Numbered from the stretch's first letter, positions 30,547 through 39,782 are shown. The stretch: DNA of 64,000 nucleotides from Methylophilaceae bacterium (GCA_905339275.1 CAJPFK010000001.1:62001-126000); one strand, 5' to 3'. Notes: generated by a model from the letters alone, not told the origin. A program made the numbers and translations.

Positions 30547-31080
30547 TTACCTGGCCCGGGTTTGTTGCTGGGCCGGAGGCGTATCGATGCGGCGTGCCCC
30601 ATCGAATCGCTGTGCCCAATAACGCTCATTCATATTGACCACATGCACGCCGCCGCCGGAACTGGGCGCGTGTATGAAGCGGTTATTGCCCAGATAAATG
30701 CCTACGTGGGAGAAGGCGCTTCTCATGGTATTGAAGAATACCAGGTCGCCGGGTTGCAGGTGCTCGCGCGAAACGACTTCACCGACCTGGCTGATCGCAC
30801 GCGCGTTGTGCGGCAGCGACATATTGGCCGCCTGCTGGAAAACGTAGCGGACAAAGCCGCTGCAATCAAAACCGGTTTCGGGCGATGAGCCGCCATAGCG
30901 GTATTGAATGCCGGTCAGGCTCAGCGCATTCAACAGGACGTCCTGCACGGTATCCGACCAGCTGCTCCGGCTGTGCTGCTCCCCCGGATTGCCGGGCTGT
31001 TCGGCACCGTTGTTATTCGCCGCCAGCACGGGGCCGCCCAATAGCAGCAAGCTTAGTATCATGATGAAGCGTATTTGCAT
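30547..31080 (-). CDS. NlpC/P60 (C40) family cell-wall peptidase
   Basis: Exported cysteine peptidase of 177 residues. The signal peptide (MQIRFIMILSLLLLGGPVLAA) is followed by a NlpC/P60 domain with catalytic Cys in TGFDCSGFVRYVF, His in AFSHVGIYLG and the third polar residue at the FIHAPSSGGGVHV strand. Such enzymes cut peptide stems in peptidoglycan. The long open extension upstream to 31485 is Arg-rich shadow sequence; the ATG at 31080 fits the signal peptide. Likely a periplasmic endopeptidase involved in wall turnover. Confidence 0.88.
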   Translation of the reverse strand: MQIRFIMILSLLLLGGPVLAANNNGAEQPGNPGEQHSRSSWSDTVQDVLLNALSLTGIQYRYGGSSPETGFDCSGFVRYVFQQAANMSLPHNARAISQVGEVVSREHLQPGDLVFFNTMRSAFSHVGIYLGNNRFIHAPSSGGGVHVVNMNERYWAQRFDGARRIDTPPAQQQTRAR

Positions 31081-31205
31081 GTGGCTGATTCTAAAAGAAA
31101 AGATAGTTGTTTGTAAACAACTGATATCTTTCGCTGGAAAACCATGAAAAATGTTGGTGTAGAATGGGGCAGATTCGATGTCATTCATGCATAGGGGAGC
31201 CGTCG

Positions 31206-31550
31206 ATGCATCATCATGAGCTGCAAACACTTCATGAAGCGAAATCCAGGCTGAAACAGGCATTGGCCGACAAGAAAAATTTCTGCGCCGAGCATTTGAG
31301 TTTGCACGCAAACCATACGGAAAGCTTCTCCGACCATGCCGGCCATACAGGTACGGCTGCCAGAACAAGGCTGAAGCTGATAGCGCAGGGCGTAAGCGAG
31401 CGCCTGCATGTTTCGGCTTCGCGCGCCAGGACAATGGGGCGTGCGGCGATGATCGAGATGGAAGTGCGGGTCGGGTTGTTTGCAAGCCGTCAACTCATCA
31501 GGCTTGCCAGGCGCATTGAACGGAAAGCCGAAAAGATACGCCATGCATAG
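31206..31550 (+). CDS. Hypothetical protein, helical and basic
   Basis: I do not recognise this gene. From ATG 31206, preceded by AGGGGAG, it encodes 114 residues that look almost entirely helical and basic: HHHELQTLHEAKSRLKQALADKK, then ARTRLKLIAQGVSERLHVSASRARTMGRAAMIEMEVRVGLFA, ending in LIRLARRIERKAEKIRHA. There is no signal peptide or membrane span. The only cysteine is near residue 24. The amphipathic pattern could suit an RNA- or membrane-associated protein, but that is a guess. It is divergent from the NlpC gene and 87 bases before ubiB. Confidence 0.5.
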   Translation: MHHHELQTLHEAKSRLKQALADKKNFCAEHLSLHANHTESFSDHAGHTGTAARTRLKLIAQGVSERLHVSASRARTMGRAAMIEMEVRVGLFASRQLIRLARRIERKAEKIRHA

Positions 31551-31637
31551 CGCGTCTTCGAGCAAACGGCTGCGAGGCCAAATGGTTGCATCGGACGGTG
31601 TTCTTCCGTTCGCCTATCCACACAATATAGGGTTTTC

Positions 31638-33317
31638 ATGATTCGCGAAACAATCTCGGTGATGCGTGATCTTGGCCGTTTGCGGGCCATAGCTGGAATT
31701 CTGATGCGCTATGGCTGGGGCGACGTTGCGAAGAAACTGGGTAAGAAAAGCCTGATCGGACGTGCAGGCAACTGGATCAACTCCGAGGTTTCCAGGGAGG
31801 TGCTGCAACTGCCTTCAGAAGTCCGGGCGCGCATGGCGATCCAGGAACTGGGGCCGACCTTTGTCAAGCTCGGGCAGGTTCTGGCGACGCGGCCGGATAT
31901 TTTTCCGCCCAACTGGATAGCCGAGTTCTCCAAGTTGCAGGACCAAGTGCCCGCCGTGCCGTTCGAGGAGTTGCTGCCCGAACTTGAGCATGCCTTGGGT
32001 AAATCCCCTTTTGAGGTGTTCAAGGACCTGCAGACGGAGCCGATTGCCGGTGCTTCGATCGCGCAGGTGCATCTGGCCAAGCTGCAGGACGGCACGCCTG
32101 TCGTGCTCAAAATCCGCCGCCCGAACGTGCGCGATAGCATCGAGGCCGATCTGCGGCTGTTATCGCATCTCGGGCGCCTGATCGAATCGGAGATTCCGGA
32201 AGCCAAGCGTTTCCAGCCCGGCAAGATTATCGGCCAGTTCTCCAAGTCTCTCAGGCGCGAGCTGGATTTAGCCCTGGAGGGCCGCAACACGGAGCGTTTC
32301 GGGCGCAATTTCGCCGATGATCCGAATATCGAGTTTGCCAGGATTTACTGGGACCACACCAGCGAAGGCCTGCTGGTGATGAGCTACATCGACGGCATTC
32401 CGGGCAATGACCTGGAGGCCGCCGAGAAAGCCGGGCTGGATTTGCGGCTGATGGGCGAGCGCGGCGCGAATGCCGTATTGAAAATGGTGCTGATCGATGG
32501 ATTTTTCCATGCCGACCCGCATCCGGGGAATGTTTTCTACCTGCCGGGGAGTCGTCTCGCCATTATCGATTGCGGCATGGTCGGACGCATCAGCTTCGAC
32601 CGGCGTGGCGAAATCGCCGATATGCTGGCAGCGCTGGTTTCCCGGGATGTCGACAAGTTGCGCGATATCCTGATTATCTGGGCGGAAAACGCCAGTATCG
32701 ACGAGAGCAAGCTCAGCGCGGACATCGATGAATTTATCTGCAACTACGACAATGCGCCGCTGAAGCAGGTACGTTTCAGCGCCTTGCTCAACGACCTCAC
32801 CACGATCATGCGGGAGAATCATCTGGCCGTACCGCCCGATCTCACCATGCTGTTCAAGGCGCTGATCACGCTGGAAGGCCTGGGCCGGCAACTGGACCCC
32901 GAATTCCAGATCATCCGTCATCTGACGCCATTCGTGAAGAAAATCATTATCGATCGCTATATGCCGGGTGCGTTGTTCAAGCGCGGGCGCCGCGGCCTGG
33001 AAAACCTGGTCAGCGCCGTCACCGGCCTGCCGGGCGATGTATCGCAGGTGTTGCGCGAGGCGGCACGCGGCAGATTGACGATCAATCTCGACCTGAAGCG
33101 GCTCGATCATTTCGGGCATCAACTGGACCACAGCACCAATCGCCTGACGATGGCATTGATCACGGCGGCATTGATCGTCGGGTCTTCCATTGTCATGACC
33201 GTGCAGGGCGGCCCGACCATCTTCGGGCTGCCTGCATTCGGTTTCCTCGGTTTCTTCCTTGCATTCATCATCGGCATCATGCTGATGATCTCGGTCTGGC
33301 GCGCAGGCCGCGACTAG
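31638..33317 (+). CDS. ubiB: UbiB/AarF (ABC1) family protein-kinase-like protein
   Basis: Membrane-associated atypical kinase/ATPase of 559 residues. Motifs in order: the family KxGQ motif in FVKLGQVLATRPDIFPP (about 76-92), the A-rich loop in AGASIAQVHLA, the invariant lysine in VVLKIRRPNV, FHADPHPGNVF and IDCGMVGRIS. The C-terminal 70 residues end in two hydrophobic helices (ALITAALIVGSSIVM, LGFFLAFIIGIMLMISV). UbiB is needed for ubiquinone synthesis. Here it stands apart from ubiE/ubiJ, so it could also be a second AarF paralogue; the symbol is tentative. Confidence 0.85.
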   Translation: MIRETISVMRDLGRLRAIAGILMRYGWGDVAKKLGKKSLIGRAGNWINSEVSREVLQLPSEVRARMAIQELGPTFVKLGQVLATRPDIFPPNWIAEFSKLQDQVPAVPFEELLPELEHALGKSPFEVFKDLQTEPIAGASIAQVHLAKLQDGTPVVLKIRRPNVRDSIEADLRLLSHLGRLIESEIPEAKRFQPGKIIGQFSKSLRRELDLALEGRNTERFGRNFADDPNIEFARIYWDHTSEGLLVMSYIDGIPGNDLEAAEKAGLDLRLMGERGANAVLKMVLIDGFFHADPHPGNVFYLPGSRLAIIDCGMVGRISFDRRGEIADMLAALVSRDVDKLRDILIIWAENASIDESKLSADIDEFICNYDNAPLKQVRFSALLNDLTTIMRENHLAVPPDLTMLFKALITLEGLGRQLDPEFQIIRHLTPFVKKIIIDRYMPGALFKRGRRGLENLVSAVTGLPGDVSQVLREAARGRLTINLDLKRLDHFGHQLDHSTNRLTMALITAALIVGSSIVMTVQGGPTIFGLPAFGFLGFFLAFIIGIMLMISVWRAGRD

Positions 33318-33470
33318 CTGCCGTCATTGACAGGCCCCAATTCGGGGCGCTGCGCCGGCAAGTCGTGCCCGATTGTAGTGCGCGCCAATATCGAAAACTT
33401 AAGTTATTTAATTAAATCATATAGATAGTTTTCATGCCTTTCTGGCATGCGCCTTGCCTTATCTGTATTC

Positions 33471-34895
33471 ATGAACATGGCAAGCGAACTCCCTTTTGAT
33501 GAAATGCAGTTGCAGGATGATGTGGTACGTGACATCTACGCTGCCTATGCAGAATGGCTGAATGGGGTGCCGATACAGCAGCTCGACATGAAGCGCCAGG
33601 AAGCCGAAGTGCTGTTCAGGCGCGTCGGCATTACATTCAATGTCTACGGCGAGGCCTCGGGCAAGGAGCGCCTGATACCTTTCGACGTGATCCCGCGGCT
33701 GCTGGCTGCCGGGGAATGGAATCTGCTGTCCAGCGGCGCCATCCAGCGCGTCAAGGCGCTGAATATGTTCCTGCACGACATCTACCACAAGCAGGAGATC
33801 ATCAAGGCCGGCATTGTGCCGGCCAGCATCCTTGCCAATGCGCAATATCGCCCGGAAATGTATGGCGTCGATATTCCCGGCGACGTTTATGCCCACATTG
33901 CCGGCGTCGATCTCGTACGGACGGGCGAAAACCAGTTCTATGTGCTGGAAGATAACCTGCGTACGCCGTCCGGTGTCTCCTACATGCTGGAAAACCGCAA
34001 GATGATGATGCGGCTCTTTCCGGAATTGTTCCGCCGTTACTCCGTGGCGCCGATGGAGCATTATCCGCAGGTGCTGATGAATAACCTGCGTGCCGTGGCG
34101 CAACCCGGCGTGCACGATCCGGTGGTCGTGCTGCTCACTCCCGGGGCCTATAACAGCGCCTATTTCGAGCATGCTTTCATCGCCCAGCAGATGGGGGTGG
34201 AGCTGGTCGAGGGCCAGGACCTGTTCGTGCGCAACAATGCGGTTTACATGCGCACGACGGAAGGCCCCAAGCGCGTCGATGTGATTTACCGGCGCATCGA
34301 CGATGATTACATCGACCCGCTGGTTTTCAGGCCCGATTCCATGCTCGGCGTGCCCGGCCTGCTCTCCGTCTACCGGAATGGCGGGGTGACCCTTGCCAAT
34401 GCGGTCGGCACCGGCGTGGCGGATGACAAGGCCACCTATATACATGTGCCGGAAATGATCCGCTTCTACCTGGGTGAAGAGCCGATTCTTTCCAACGTGC
34501 CGACTTACGAACTGAGCAAGCCCGACGACCTCAAATATGTACTGGAGCATTTGCCGGAACTCGTGGTCAAAGAGGTTCAGGGTTCCGGCGGTTACGGCAT
34601 GCTGGTCGGCCCGGCGGCGAGCAGGAAGGAAATCGATGAGTTCCGCCTGCGCATTCTTTCCTCTCCCGGCAATTACATTGCGCAACCGACCCTGGCGCTT
34701 TCCACCTGCCCGACGCTGGTGGAGCAGGGTATCGCGCCGCGCCATGTCGACCTGCGGCCTTTCGTGCTTTCCGGCAAGACGGTCACCCTGGTGCCGGGCG
34801 CGCTTTGCCGCGTGGCGCTGAAAGAGGGGTCGCTGGTCGTCAATTCCTCGCAGGGCGGCGGAACCAAGGATACATGGGTGCTCAACAATGCTTAG
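33471..34895 (+). CDS. Circularly permuted ATP-grasp type 2 protein (Anbu-locus ligase)
   Basis: Protein of about 474 residues. The N-terminal DUF404/DUF407-type section (RDIYAAYAEWLNG..., NVYGEASGKERLIPFDVIPR) is followed by VDLVRTGENQFYVLEDNLRTPSGVSYMLENR. The C-terminal ATP-grasp lobe contains LVVKEVQGSGGYGMLVGP and YIAQPTLALST. This family is proposed to make peptide-like amide bonds. It starts the five-gene Anbu operon and overlaps the alpha-E gene by eight bases. The start is ambiguous (33447, 33471 or 33477). A small hairpin CATGCC-TTTCT-GGCATG (33433-33449) lies just upstream. Confidence 0.85.
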   Translation: MNMASELPFDEMQLQDDVVRDIYAAYAEWLNGVPIQQLDMKRQEAEVLFRRVGITFNVYGEASGKERLIPFDVIPRLLAAGEWNLLSSGAIQRVKALNMFLHDIYHKQEIIKAGIVPASILANAQYRPEMYGVDIPGDVYAHIAGVDLVRTGENQFYVLEDNLRTPSGVSYMLENRKMMMRLFPELFRRYSVAPMEHYPQVLMNNLRAVAQPGVHDPVVVLLTPGAYNSAYFEHAFIAQQMGVELVEGQDLFVRNNAVYMRTTEGPKRVDVIYRRIDDDYIDPLVFRPDSMLGVPGLLSVYRNGGVTLANAVGTGVADDKATYIHVPEMIRFYLGEEPILSNVPTYELSKPDDLKYVLEHLPELVVKEVQGSGGYGMLVGPAASRKEIDEFRLRILSSPGNYIAQPTLALSTCPTLVEQGIAPRHVDLRPFVLSGKTVTLVPGALCRVALKEGSLVVNSSQGGGTKDTWVLNNA

Positions 34896-35835
34896 CCGTA
34901 CCGCAGATCATTTGTACTGGATGGCGCGTTATATTGAACGCGCCGAGAACATGGCGCGCGTGCTGGACGTGACCTACAACATGTCGCTGGTGCCGAATGC
35001 CGCCGAGAGCGAATCCGCATTGTGGGAGCCGGCCTTGCAGATTGCCGGCAATGTCGAGGCCTTCGAGGCTGGGCATGATGAATATACCGCCGCCAATGTC
35101 ATCCACTACCTGGCGATGGACCAGGCCAATCCTTCCAGTATTTTCAGCGCCCTGCGCAGCGCGCGGGAAAACGCACGCGCGGTGCGTGTGGCGCTTTCCG
35201 CGGAGACCTGGGAGAACATCAATGCCTTGTGGCTGGAGTTCGGCCAGTTTTTCGGGGCCAATCTGGCTGAGTCTGGCCTGAGCGAGTTCTGCGACTGGGT
35301 GAAGTCGCGCTCCCATCTGTTCCGCGGCGTCAGTTTCGGCACGATGCTGCGCGACGATGCTTTCCGCTTCGTGCGGCTGGGTACGTTCATTGAACGCGCG
35401 GACAACACGGCGCGCCTGCTCGATGTGAAATATCATCTGCTGCTGCCGACCGAGGAGGAAATCGGCGGTGCCGTGGATTATTATGAATGGAGTGCTGTGC
35501 TGCGCTCCGTCTCGGCGTTCCAGGCATACCAGAAAGTGTTCAGCGATACGATAGAACCGTGGCGGGTCGCCGAGCTGCTGGTTTTGCGCGACGACATGCC
35601 GCGCTCCCTGCATGCCTGTTTTGACGAGATCACGCCCATTCTCGAACAGCTTTCCGGCCGACGCAGCAGCGAATGCAGACGCATCGCCGGGGAACTGCAT
35701 GCACGCCTGCACTACGGCAGGATGGATGAGATTTTCCAGGAAGGCCTGCACGAGTTTCTTGAGGATTTTGTTACCTGCAACAATAACCTGGGCTTCGAGA
35801 TTCAGCGCAGTTTCCTCAATGCCCCGACGGTGTGA
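34888..35835 (+). CDS. Alpha-E domain protein (DUF403)
   Basis: All-helical protein of 315 residues with the conserved N-terminal block MLSRTADHLYWMARYIERAENMARVLDV and the later FVRLGTFIERADNTARLLDVKY. The ER...N pattern recurs, giving the family its name (alpha helices rich in Glu). It is always found near circularly permuted ATP-grasp proteins and transglutaminases and is thought to assist the same peptide-modifying system. It overlaps the ATP-grasp gene by 8 bases and is followed by the transglutaminase after 4 bases. Confidence 0.9.
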   Translation: MLSRTADHLYWMARYIERAENMARVLDVTYNMSLVPNAAESESALWEPALQIAGNVEAFEAGHDEYTAANVIHYLAMDQANPSSIFSALRSARENARAVRVALSAETWENINALWLEFGQFFGANLAESGLSEFCDWVKSRSHLFRGVSFGTMLRDDAFRFVRLGTFIERADNTARLLDVKYHLLLPTEEEIGGAVDYYEWSAVLRSVSAFQAYQKVFSDTIEPWRVAELLVLRDDMPRSLHACFDEITPILEQLSGRRSSECRRIAGELHARLHYGRMDEIFQEGLHEFLEDFVTCNNNLGFEIQRSFLNAPTV

Positions 35836-35839
35836 GTGT

Positions 35840-36655
35840 ATGGACCTGAGCATTGAACATCGCACCAGGTACCAGTATTCCGACCTGGTCAATTATACGA
35901 TCCAGCAACTCAGGCTGACGCCGGGCGATGGCTTCGGGCAGCGGGTGAAACGCTGGGAAATACGCGTCAACGGGCATCTGCATCGCTTCCAGGATACGCA
36001 TGGCAATGCGACGCACACGCTGGTGCTTGATAGCCCGCACGACGAGATCAATATCATCGCGGCTGGCGAGGTCGAAACCGGGTTGGAGACCGCACCGCAG
36101 GAACAGAGGCTGCCGCTTGCGGTCTACCTCAGGAATACGGACCTGACCGCAGCGGACCCGGAATTGCAGAAATTTACGGCCCGCTATGCGGGTTTCCTCA
36201 CGGACCATAGCGATCTATGGCTGGAAGATATGATGCATGCCATCGTCAAGCGGGTACCTTATGCCAAGGGCAGCACGGCAGTCGATACGACGGCAGCCGA
36301 TGCATTCGGGCTCGGTTCGGGCGTTTGCCAGGATCATGCCCATATCTTCATTGCCTGCTGCCGGCATCTGGGCATACCGGCGCGCTATGTCAGCGGCTAT
36401 CTGTTTACGCAGGACGGCAGCCTGATGGAAAGCCATGCCTGGGCGGATGTTTACTGGCCGGATGCCGGTTGGCGGAGTTTCGATGTTTCCAACGGCTGCC
36501 GAACCAATAGCGTGCATGTCAGGCTGGCGGTCGGCCTGGATTACCGGGATGCCTGCCCGGTGAGCGGCATGAGGGTAGGGGGCGGCATGGAGAGCATGGG
36601 CGTCAGTGTGCTGGTGAACCAGTCCGGTCAAATGCAACAGGTGCAACAGCAATGA
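35840..36655 (+). CDS. Transglutaminase-like cysteine protease (Anbu locus)
   Basis: Protein of 271 residues with the N-terminal bacterial transglutaminase domain DLSIEHRTRYQYSD and the papain-like catalytic domain. Catalytic triad: Cys163 in GSGVCQDHAHIF, His199 in ESHAWADVYW and Asp215 in WRSFDVSNG. Likely hydrolyses or transfers on a peptide tag within the cytoplasm. ATG at 35840 is preferred since it restores the family N-terminus. Its stop overlaps the next gene's ATG (36652) by four bases. Confidence 0.92.
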   Translation: MDLSIEHRTRYQYSDLVNYTIQQLRLTPGDGFGQRVKRWEIRVNGHLHRFQDTHGNATHTLVLDSPHDEINIIAAGEVETGLETAPQEQRLPLAVYLRNTDLTAADPELQKFTARYAGFLTDHSDLWLEDMMHAIVKRVPYAKGSTAVDTTAADAFGLGSGVCQDHAHIFIACCRHLGIPARYVSGYLFTQDGSLMESHAWADVYWPDAGWRSFDVSNGCRTNSVHVRLAVGLDYRDACPVSGMRVGGGMESMGVSVLVNQSGQMQQVQQQ

Positions 36656-37887
36656 AAAACGGAATCCACTGTATCGACTCGCTCGGCTTTGAACGGCACG
36701 GCGACAAGGAAAACTCCCTTTTCTTCGAGGAATACCTGGTCAGGCTGCTGGAAGAGCGCGACAGGATGGGGCTGACGGCGATGATCCACGAGATCGATGC
36801 GCTGATGATCACGGTCGACCCCGGCCACTCCATCCAGTACATTGCCGAACTGGCGTTGATGACGCCCTATCACTACCTGGTGACGCTGGAGAGCGAATCG
36901 CACTGGACGCATGTATTGCGCATAGACCTCGATTCGCCGGATATCCTGCTGCGCGAGGTGAAAGACCCGAATTTGCGCGGTATTTTCCGCAGCCTCAACG
37001 AAGTCTATCCGGTAGGCGCCAGAAAACCCAACAGCCGCTACATGGGCGAAATCCTGCGTGTCGACAACCTGCATGACGTCGTCAGCATGCAGCAGGAGCG
37101 TGAATTCCACTTCTTCTCGCAGGATGAGATCAGGAAACTTGAGTTCCCCGGCAATCTTGCGGTGAGCAAGCCCTCGCCCTATACCCATAACATCGTTGCC
37201 TACCTTGAGCGAGCCCCTAGCGAGCTGCGGGTTTATTCGCTGGGCATGAGCGTCATCAACCAGGATGTGCAGGCCGCCTATCAGGCAGCGAAAGACCTGC
37301 AGAAGCGATTGCGTATCGACGATCTGCTGATGCCGCTCGACCACCTGGCAACCCGTGTTTACAGCCAGAACCGCGAAGTGGCGATACTGGAATATCTTTC
37401 CTGGACCAGTTATTACTTCTGGGGCGCTTACAACATCAAGGACCAGAACTCATCGACCAATGTCACCAAGAGCGTACACGGCCTGGCGGAATCCAGGAGC
37501 CCGGCCAAGGTATTCACCGCCAACAACACGCCGTATTTCGTCAACCACCTGGAGAAACTGCCGTCGCCGACGGAGACTTTCGTGCGCAATTACGGCCCGC
37601 GCCTGCATCACATGGCCATTGCCGTCAAGGATGGCGAACGCGACGGCATCGAGCATATCGATTATGTCGTCAATGCGATTGCCGAACAGGGCAAGGGTTT
37701 CCTGCTCGATGTCATCGGCTCCAAGGAGCAGGGGCTGAAGCAGATATTCTCCAACGCTTCCGAGCATTCATCGCTGATTATCGAATACGTCCAGCGCTTC
37801 GGCGATTTCGACGGTTTCTTTACGCGCGAGAATGTGGCTGCGCTGACCGAGGCGGCAGGGGTGGAAGAGGGAGTCAAGGCAATCTAG
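36652..37887 (+). CDS. Two-module VOC-like (dioxygenase-fold) protein in the Anbu operon
   Basis: I do not recognise a named family. The 411-residue protein has a roughly 220-residue N-terminal region without familiar motifs (GHSIQYIAELALMTPYHYLV). Two VOC-like modules follow: MPLDHLATRVYSQNREVAILEYL (H231, E247) and RLHHMAIAVKDG (H319/H320) with LIIEYVQRFGDFDGFFTREN (E378). His231-His320-Glu378 would form the 2-His-1-carboxylate iron site of 4-hydroxyphenylpyruvate-dioxygenase-type enzymes. It overlaps the transglutaminase stop by four bases and is 121 bases before Anbu. An oxygenase acting on a peptide product is inference. Confidence 0.6.
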   Translation: MKNGIHCIDSLGFERHGDKENSLFFEEYLVRLLEERDRMGLTAMIHEIDALMITVDPGHSIQYIAELALMTPYHYLVTLESESHWTHVLRIDLDSPDILLREVKDPNLRGIFRSLNEVYPVGARKPNSRYMGEILRVDNLHDVVSMQQEREFHFFSQDEIRKLEFPGNLAVSKPSPYTHNIVAYLERAPSELRVYSLGMSVINQDVQAAYQAAKDLQKRLRIDDLLMPLDHLATRVYSQNREVAILEYLSWTSYYFWGAYNIKDQNSSTNVTKSVHGLAESRSPAKVFTANNTPYFVNHLEKLPSPTETFVRNYGPRLHHMAIAVKDGERDGIEHIDYVVNAIAEQGKGFLLDVIGSKEQGLKQIFSNASEHSSLIIEYVQRFGDFDGFFTRENVAALTEAAGVEEGVKAI

Positions 37888-38008
37888 TATTGCAATTGCC
37901 TATATATTCATCAATAAACAGGTAAATTTTTATTGCTTAACTCATACCGCCAAACGATGGCTGGTATGATGAAGCCTCTGTCGAACTCACACTGAATCTC
38001 ATTCTGCC

Positions 38009-38737
38009 ATGACTTACTGTGTTTCCCTGCTGCTGGACGAAGGACTGGTTTTTGCTTCCGATACCCGTACCAATGCGGGTGTCGACCAGGTGGCAATATT
38101 CCCCAAGATGCACGTTTTTGAAGTGCGGGGCGATCGCGTCATCGTGCTGCTGACGGCAGGCAATCTGGGCATCACGCAATCCGTGGTGAACCGCCTGCGT
38201 GATGCGGTGAAAGCGGGCGAGGAGAAGAACCTGCACAATGTCGCCAGCCTGTTCGATGCGGCCAGCCTGGTCGGCGCGGAGATGCGCCTTGCCTACGGAC
38301 GCGATGCCGAGCACCTGAAAAACCATAATGCGGAATTCAATGCCAGCATCCTGATCGGCGGCCAGATCAAGGGCGAGAACCCTCGGTTGTTCAACGTCTA
38401 CGCGGCGGGTAACTTTATCGAGCCGAGCAGCGAGACGCCTTATTTCCAGATCGGCGAGACCAAGTACGGCAAGCCCATCATCGACCGGGTCATCAAACAC
38501 GATACCGAGATGATGGACGTGGTGAAATGCGTGCTGATTTCATTCGATTCGACCATACGCAGCAACATTTCCGTCGCGGCGCCGATCGACCTCATGCTTT
38601 ACCGCACGGACAGCTTCCATGCCGATTGCAAGCAGCGCATTACCGAGAACGATCCCTACTATGCGATGGTGCGGCAGGGCTGGTCGGAAGGCCTCAAGCA
38701 GGTGTTCCACGAGCTTCCCAACCCCGACTGGTGCTGA
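38009..38737 (+). CDS. Anbu (ancestral beta-subunit) proteasome-like peptidase
   Basis: Protein of 242 residues of the Ntn-hydrolase proteasome fold. It begins MTYCVSLLLDEGLVFASDTRTNAGVDQV, as in Anbu: Thr2 becomes the N-terminal nucleophile after Met removal. Further blocks are VIVLLTAGNLGITQSVVNRL and FNASILIGGQIKGENPRLFNVYAAGN. Anbu proteins form helical or ring assemblies related to HslV and proteasome beta subunits, and they occur with the ATP-grasp, alpha-E and transglutaminase genes that precede it here. The substrate is unknown. Confidence 0.93.
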   Translation: MTYCVSLLLDEGLVFASDTRTNAGVDQVAIFPKMHVFEVRGDRVIVLLTAGNLGITQSVVNRLRDAVKAGEEKNLHNVASLFDAASLVGAEMRLAYGRDAEHLKNHNAEFNASILIGGQIKGENPRLFNVYAAGNFIEPSSETPYFQIGETKYGKPIIDRVIKHDTEMMDVVKCVLISFDSTIRSNISVAAPIDLMLYRTDSFHADCKQRITENDPYYAMVRQGWSEGLKQVFHELPNPDWC

Positions 38738-38780
38738 TACGGTAATCCGATGGCGTTGTTGCGCCATGTCTCCCGGCTGG

Positions 38781-39782
38781 TCATACGATGCGCTCCACCG
38801 AGACCGGATAGGCCGCCTTGCCGGTTTGTTCAAAGCTGGAAATATTCTCCATGGTGATCCTGGCGATTTCCGAGAGCGCCTCATGCGTGAAAAATGCCTG
38901 GTGGCCGGTGACGACCACATTGGGAAAAGTCAGCAGGCGCGCAAATACATCGTCATGAATCACCGTGTTGGATAAATCGCGGAAAAACAGGTTGTCCTCT
39001 TCCTCGTAAACATCCAGGCCCAGGCTGCCGATCATGCCTGATTTCAAGCCGCGGATCACCGCGCGCGTATCGATGATGCCGCCGCGGCTGATGTTGATGA
39101 GCATGGCGCCGCGCCGCATGGTCCTGATGGCTTTTTCATCGATCAGGTGGTGCGTCTGCGGCGTCAGCGGGCAATGCAGGCTGATGATGTCGCTGCTGCT
39201 CAAAAGCTGCGGCAGGTCGACATATTCCGCACCGGCTGCCACGCAGTGTTCATTCTGGTAAGGGTCGAAAGCCAGCACCCTGCAACCGAAGCCTGCCATG
39301 ATGCGGATAAAGCAGTAACCTATTTTCCCGGTGCCGACCACGCCCACGGTTTTGCCGTGCAGGTCGAAACCGAGCAGTCCTTCCAGCGCGAAATTCCCTT
39401 CACGCACGCGGGCGCTGGCGCGATGAATTTTGCGGTTCAGCGTCAGAATCATCGCCACCGCATGTTCTGCCACCGAATACGGTGAATACTCGGGAACGCG
39501 GGCAACCTCGATGCCCAGCGCCCTGGCTGCTACCAGGTCCACGTTGTTGAAGCCTGCGCAACGCAAGGCCAGGAGACGGATGCCTTGTTGAGCAAGCAAT
39601 TCCAGCACAGCGGAATCCACATGGTCATTCACGAAAGCGCAGACAGCCTGCGCGCCATCGGCAGCGATGGCGGTGGAGGCATCCAGGCGCGGCTCAAGAT
39701 ACACAAGCTGGTGCCTGCCGGCATTGGCCGCATCAAGAAATTTCCTGTCGTAGGATTTACTGCTGAACACTGCAACACGCAT
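38781..39782 (-). CDS. ldhA: D-lactate / D-2-hydroxyacid dehydrogenase
   Basis: NAD-dependent D-2-hydroxyacid dehydrogenase of 333 residues, most like fermentative D-lactate dehydrogenase. It has the Rossmann motif KTVGVVGTGKIGYCFIRIM, the catalytic Arg in INISRGGIIDTRAV, the acid in LDVYEEEDNLF and His in VTGHQAFFTHEAL. The N-terminal FSSKSYDRKFLDAAN is typical of LdhA. It converges with Anbu and marks the left flank of the integron. The specific substrate (lactate versus related 2-oxo acids) is inferred from family similarity. Confidence 0.87.
   Translation of the reverse strand: MRVAVFSSKSYDRKFLDAANAGRHQLVYLEPRLDASTAIAADGAQAVCAFVNDHVDSAVLELLAQQGIRLLALRCAGFNNVDLVAARALGIEVARVPEYSPYSVAEHAVAMILTLNRKIHRASARVREGNFALEGLLGFDLHGKTVGVVGTGKIGYCFIRIMAGFGCRVLAFDPYQNEHCVAAGAEYVDLPQLLSSSDIISLHCPLTPQTHHLIDEKAIRTMRRGAMLINISRGGIIDTRAVIRGLKSGMIGSLGLDVYEEEDNLFFRDLSNTVIHDDVFARLLTFPNVVVTGHQAFFTHEALSEIARITMENISSFEQTGKAAYPVSVERIV

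Noticed and set aside
30547..31485. 312-residue version of the NlpC/P60 protein
   Set aside because: The 135 extra N-terminal residues are Arg/Pro-rich noise covering the divergent gene; the signal peptide starts at 31080.
33433..33449. Hairpin CATGCC-TTTCT-GGCATG as a riboswitch or terminator
   Set aside because: A six-bp stem with no T-run and no wider conserved structure is too little to support either.
33459..34745. 428-codon minus-strand frame over the ATP-grasp gene
   Set aside because: Antisense shadow, His-rich composition typical of a complementary-strand artefact; the plus-strand product is a clear family member.
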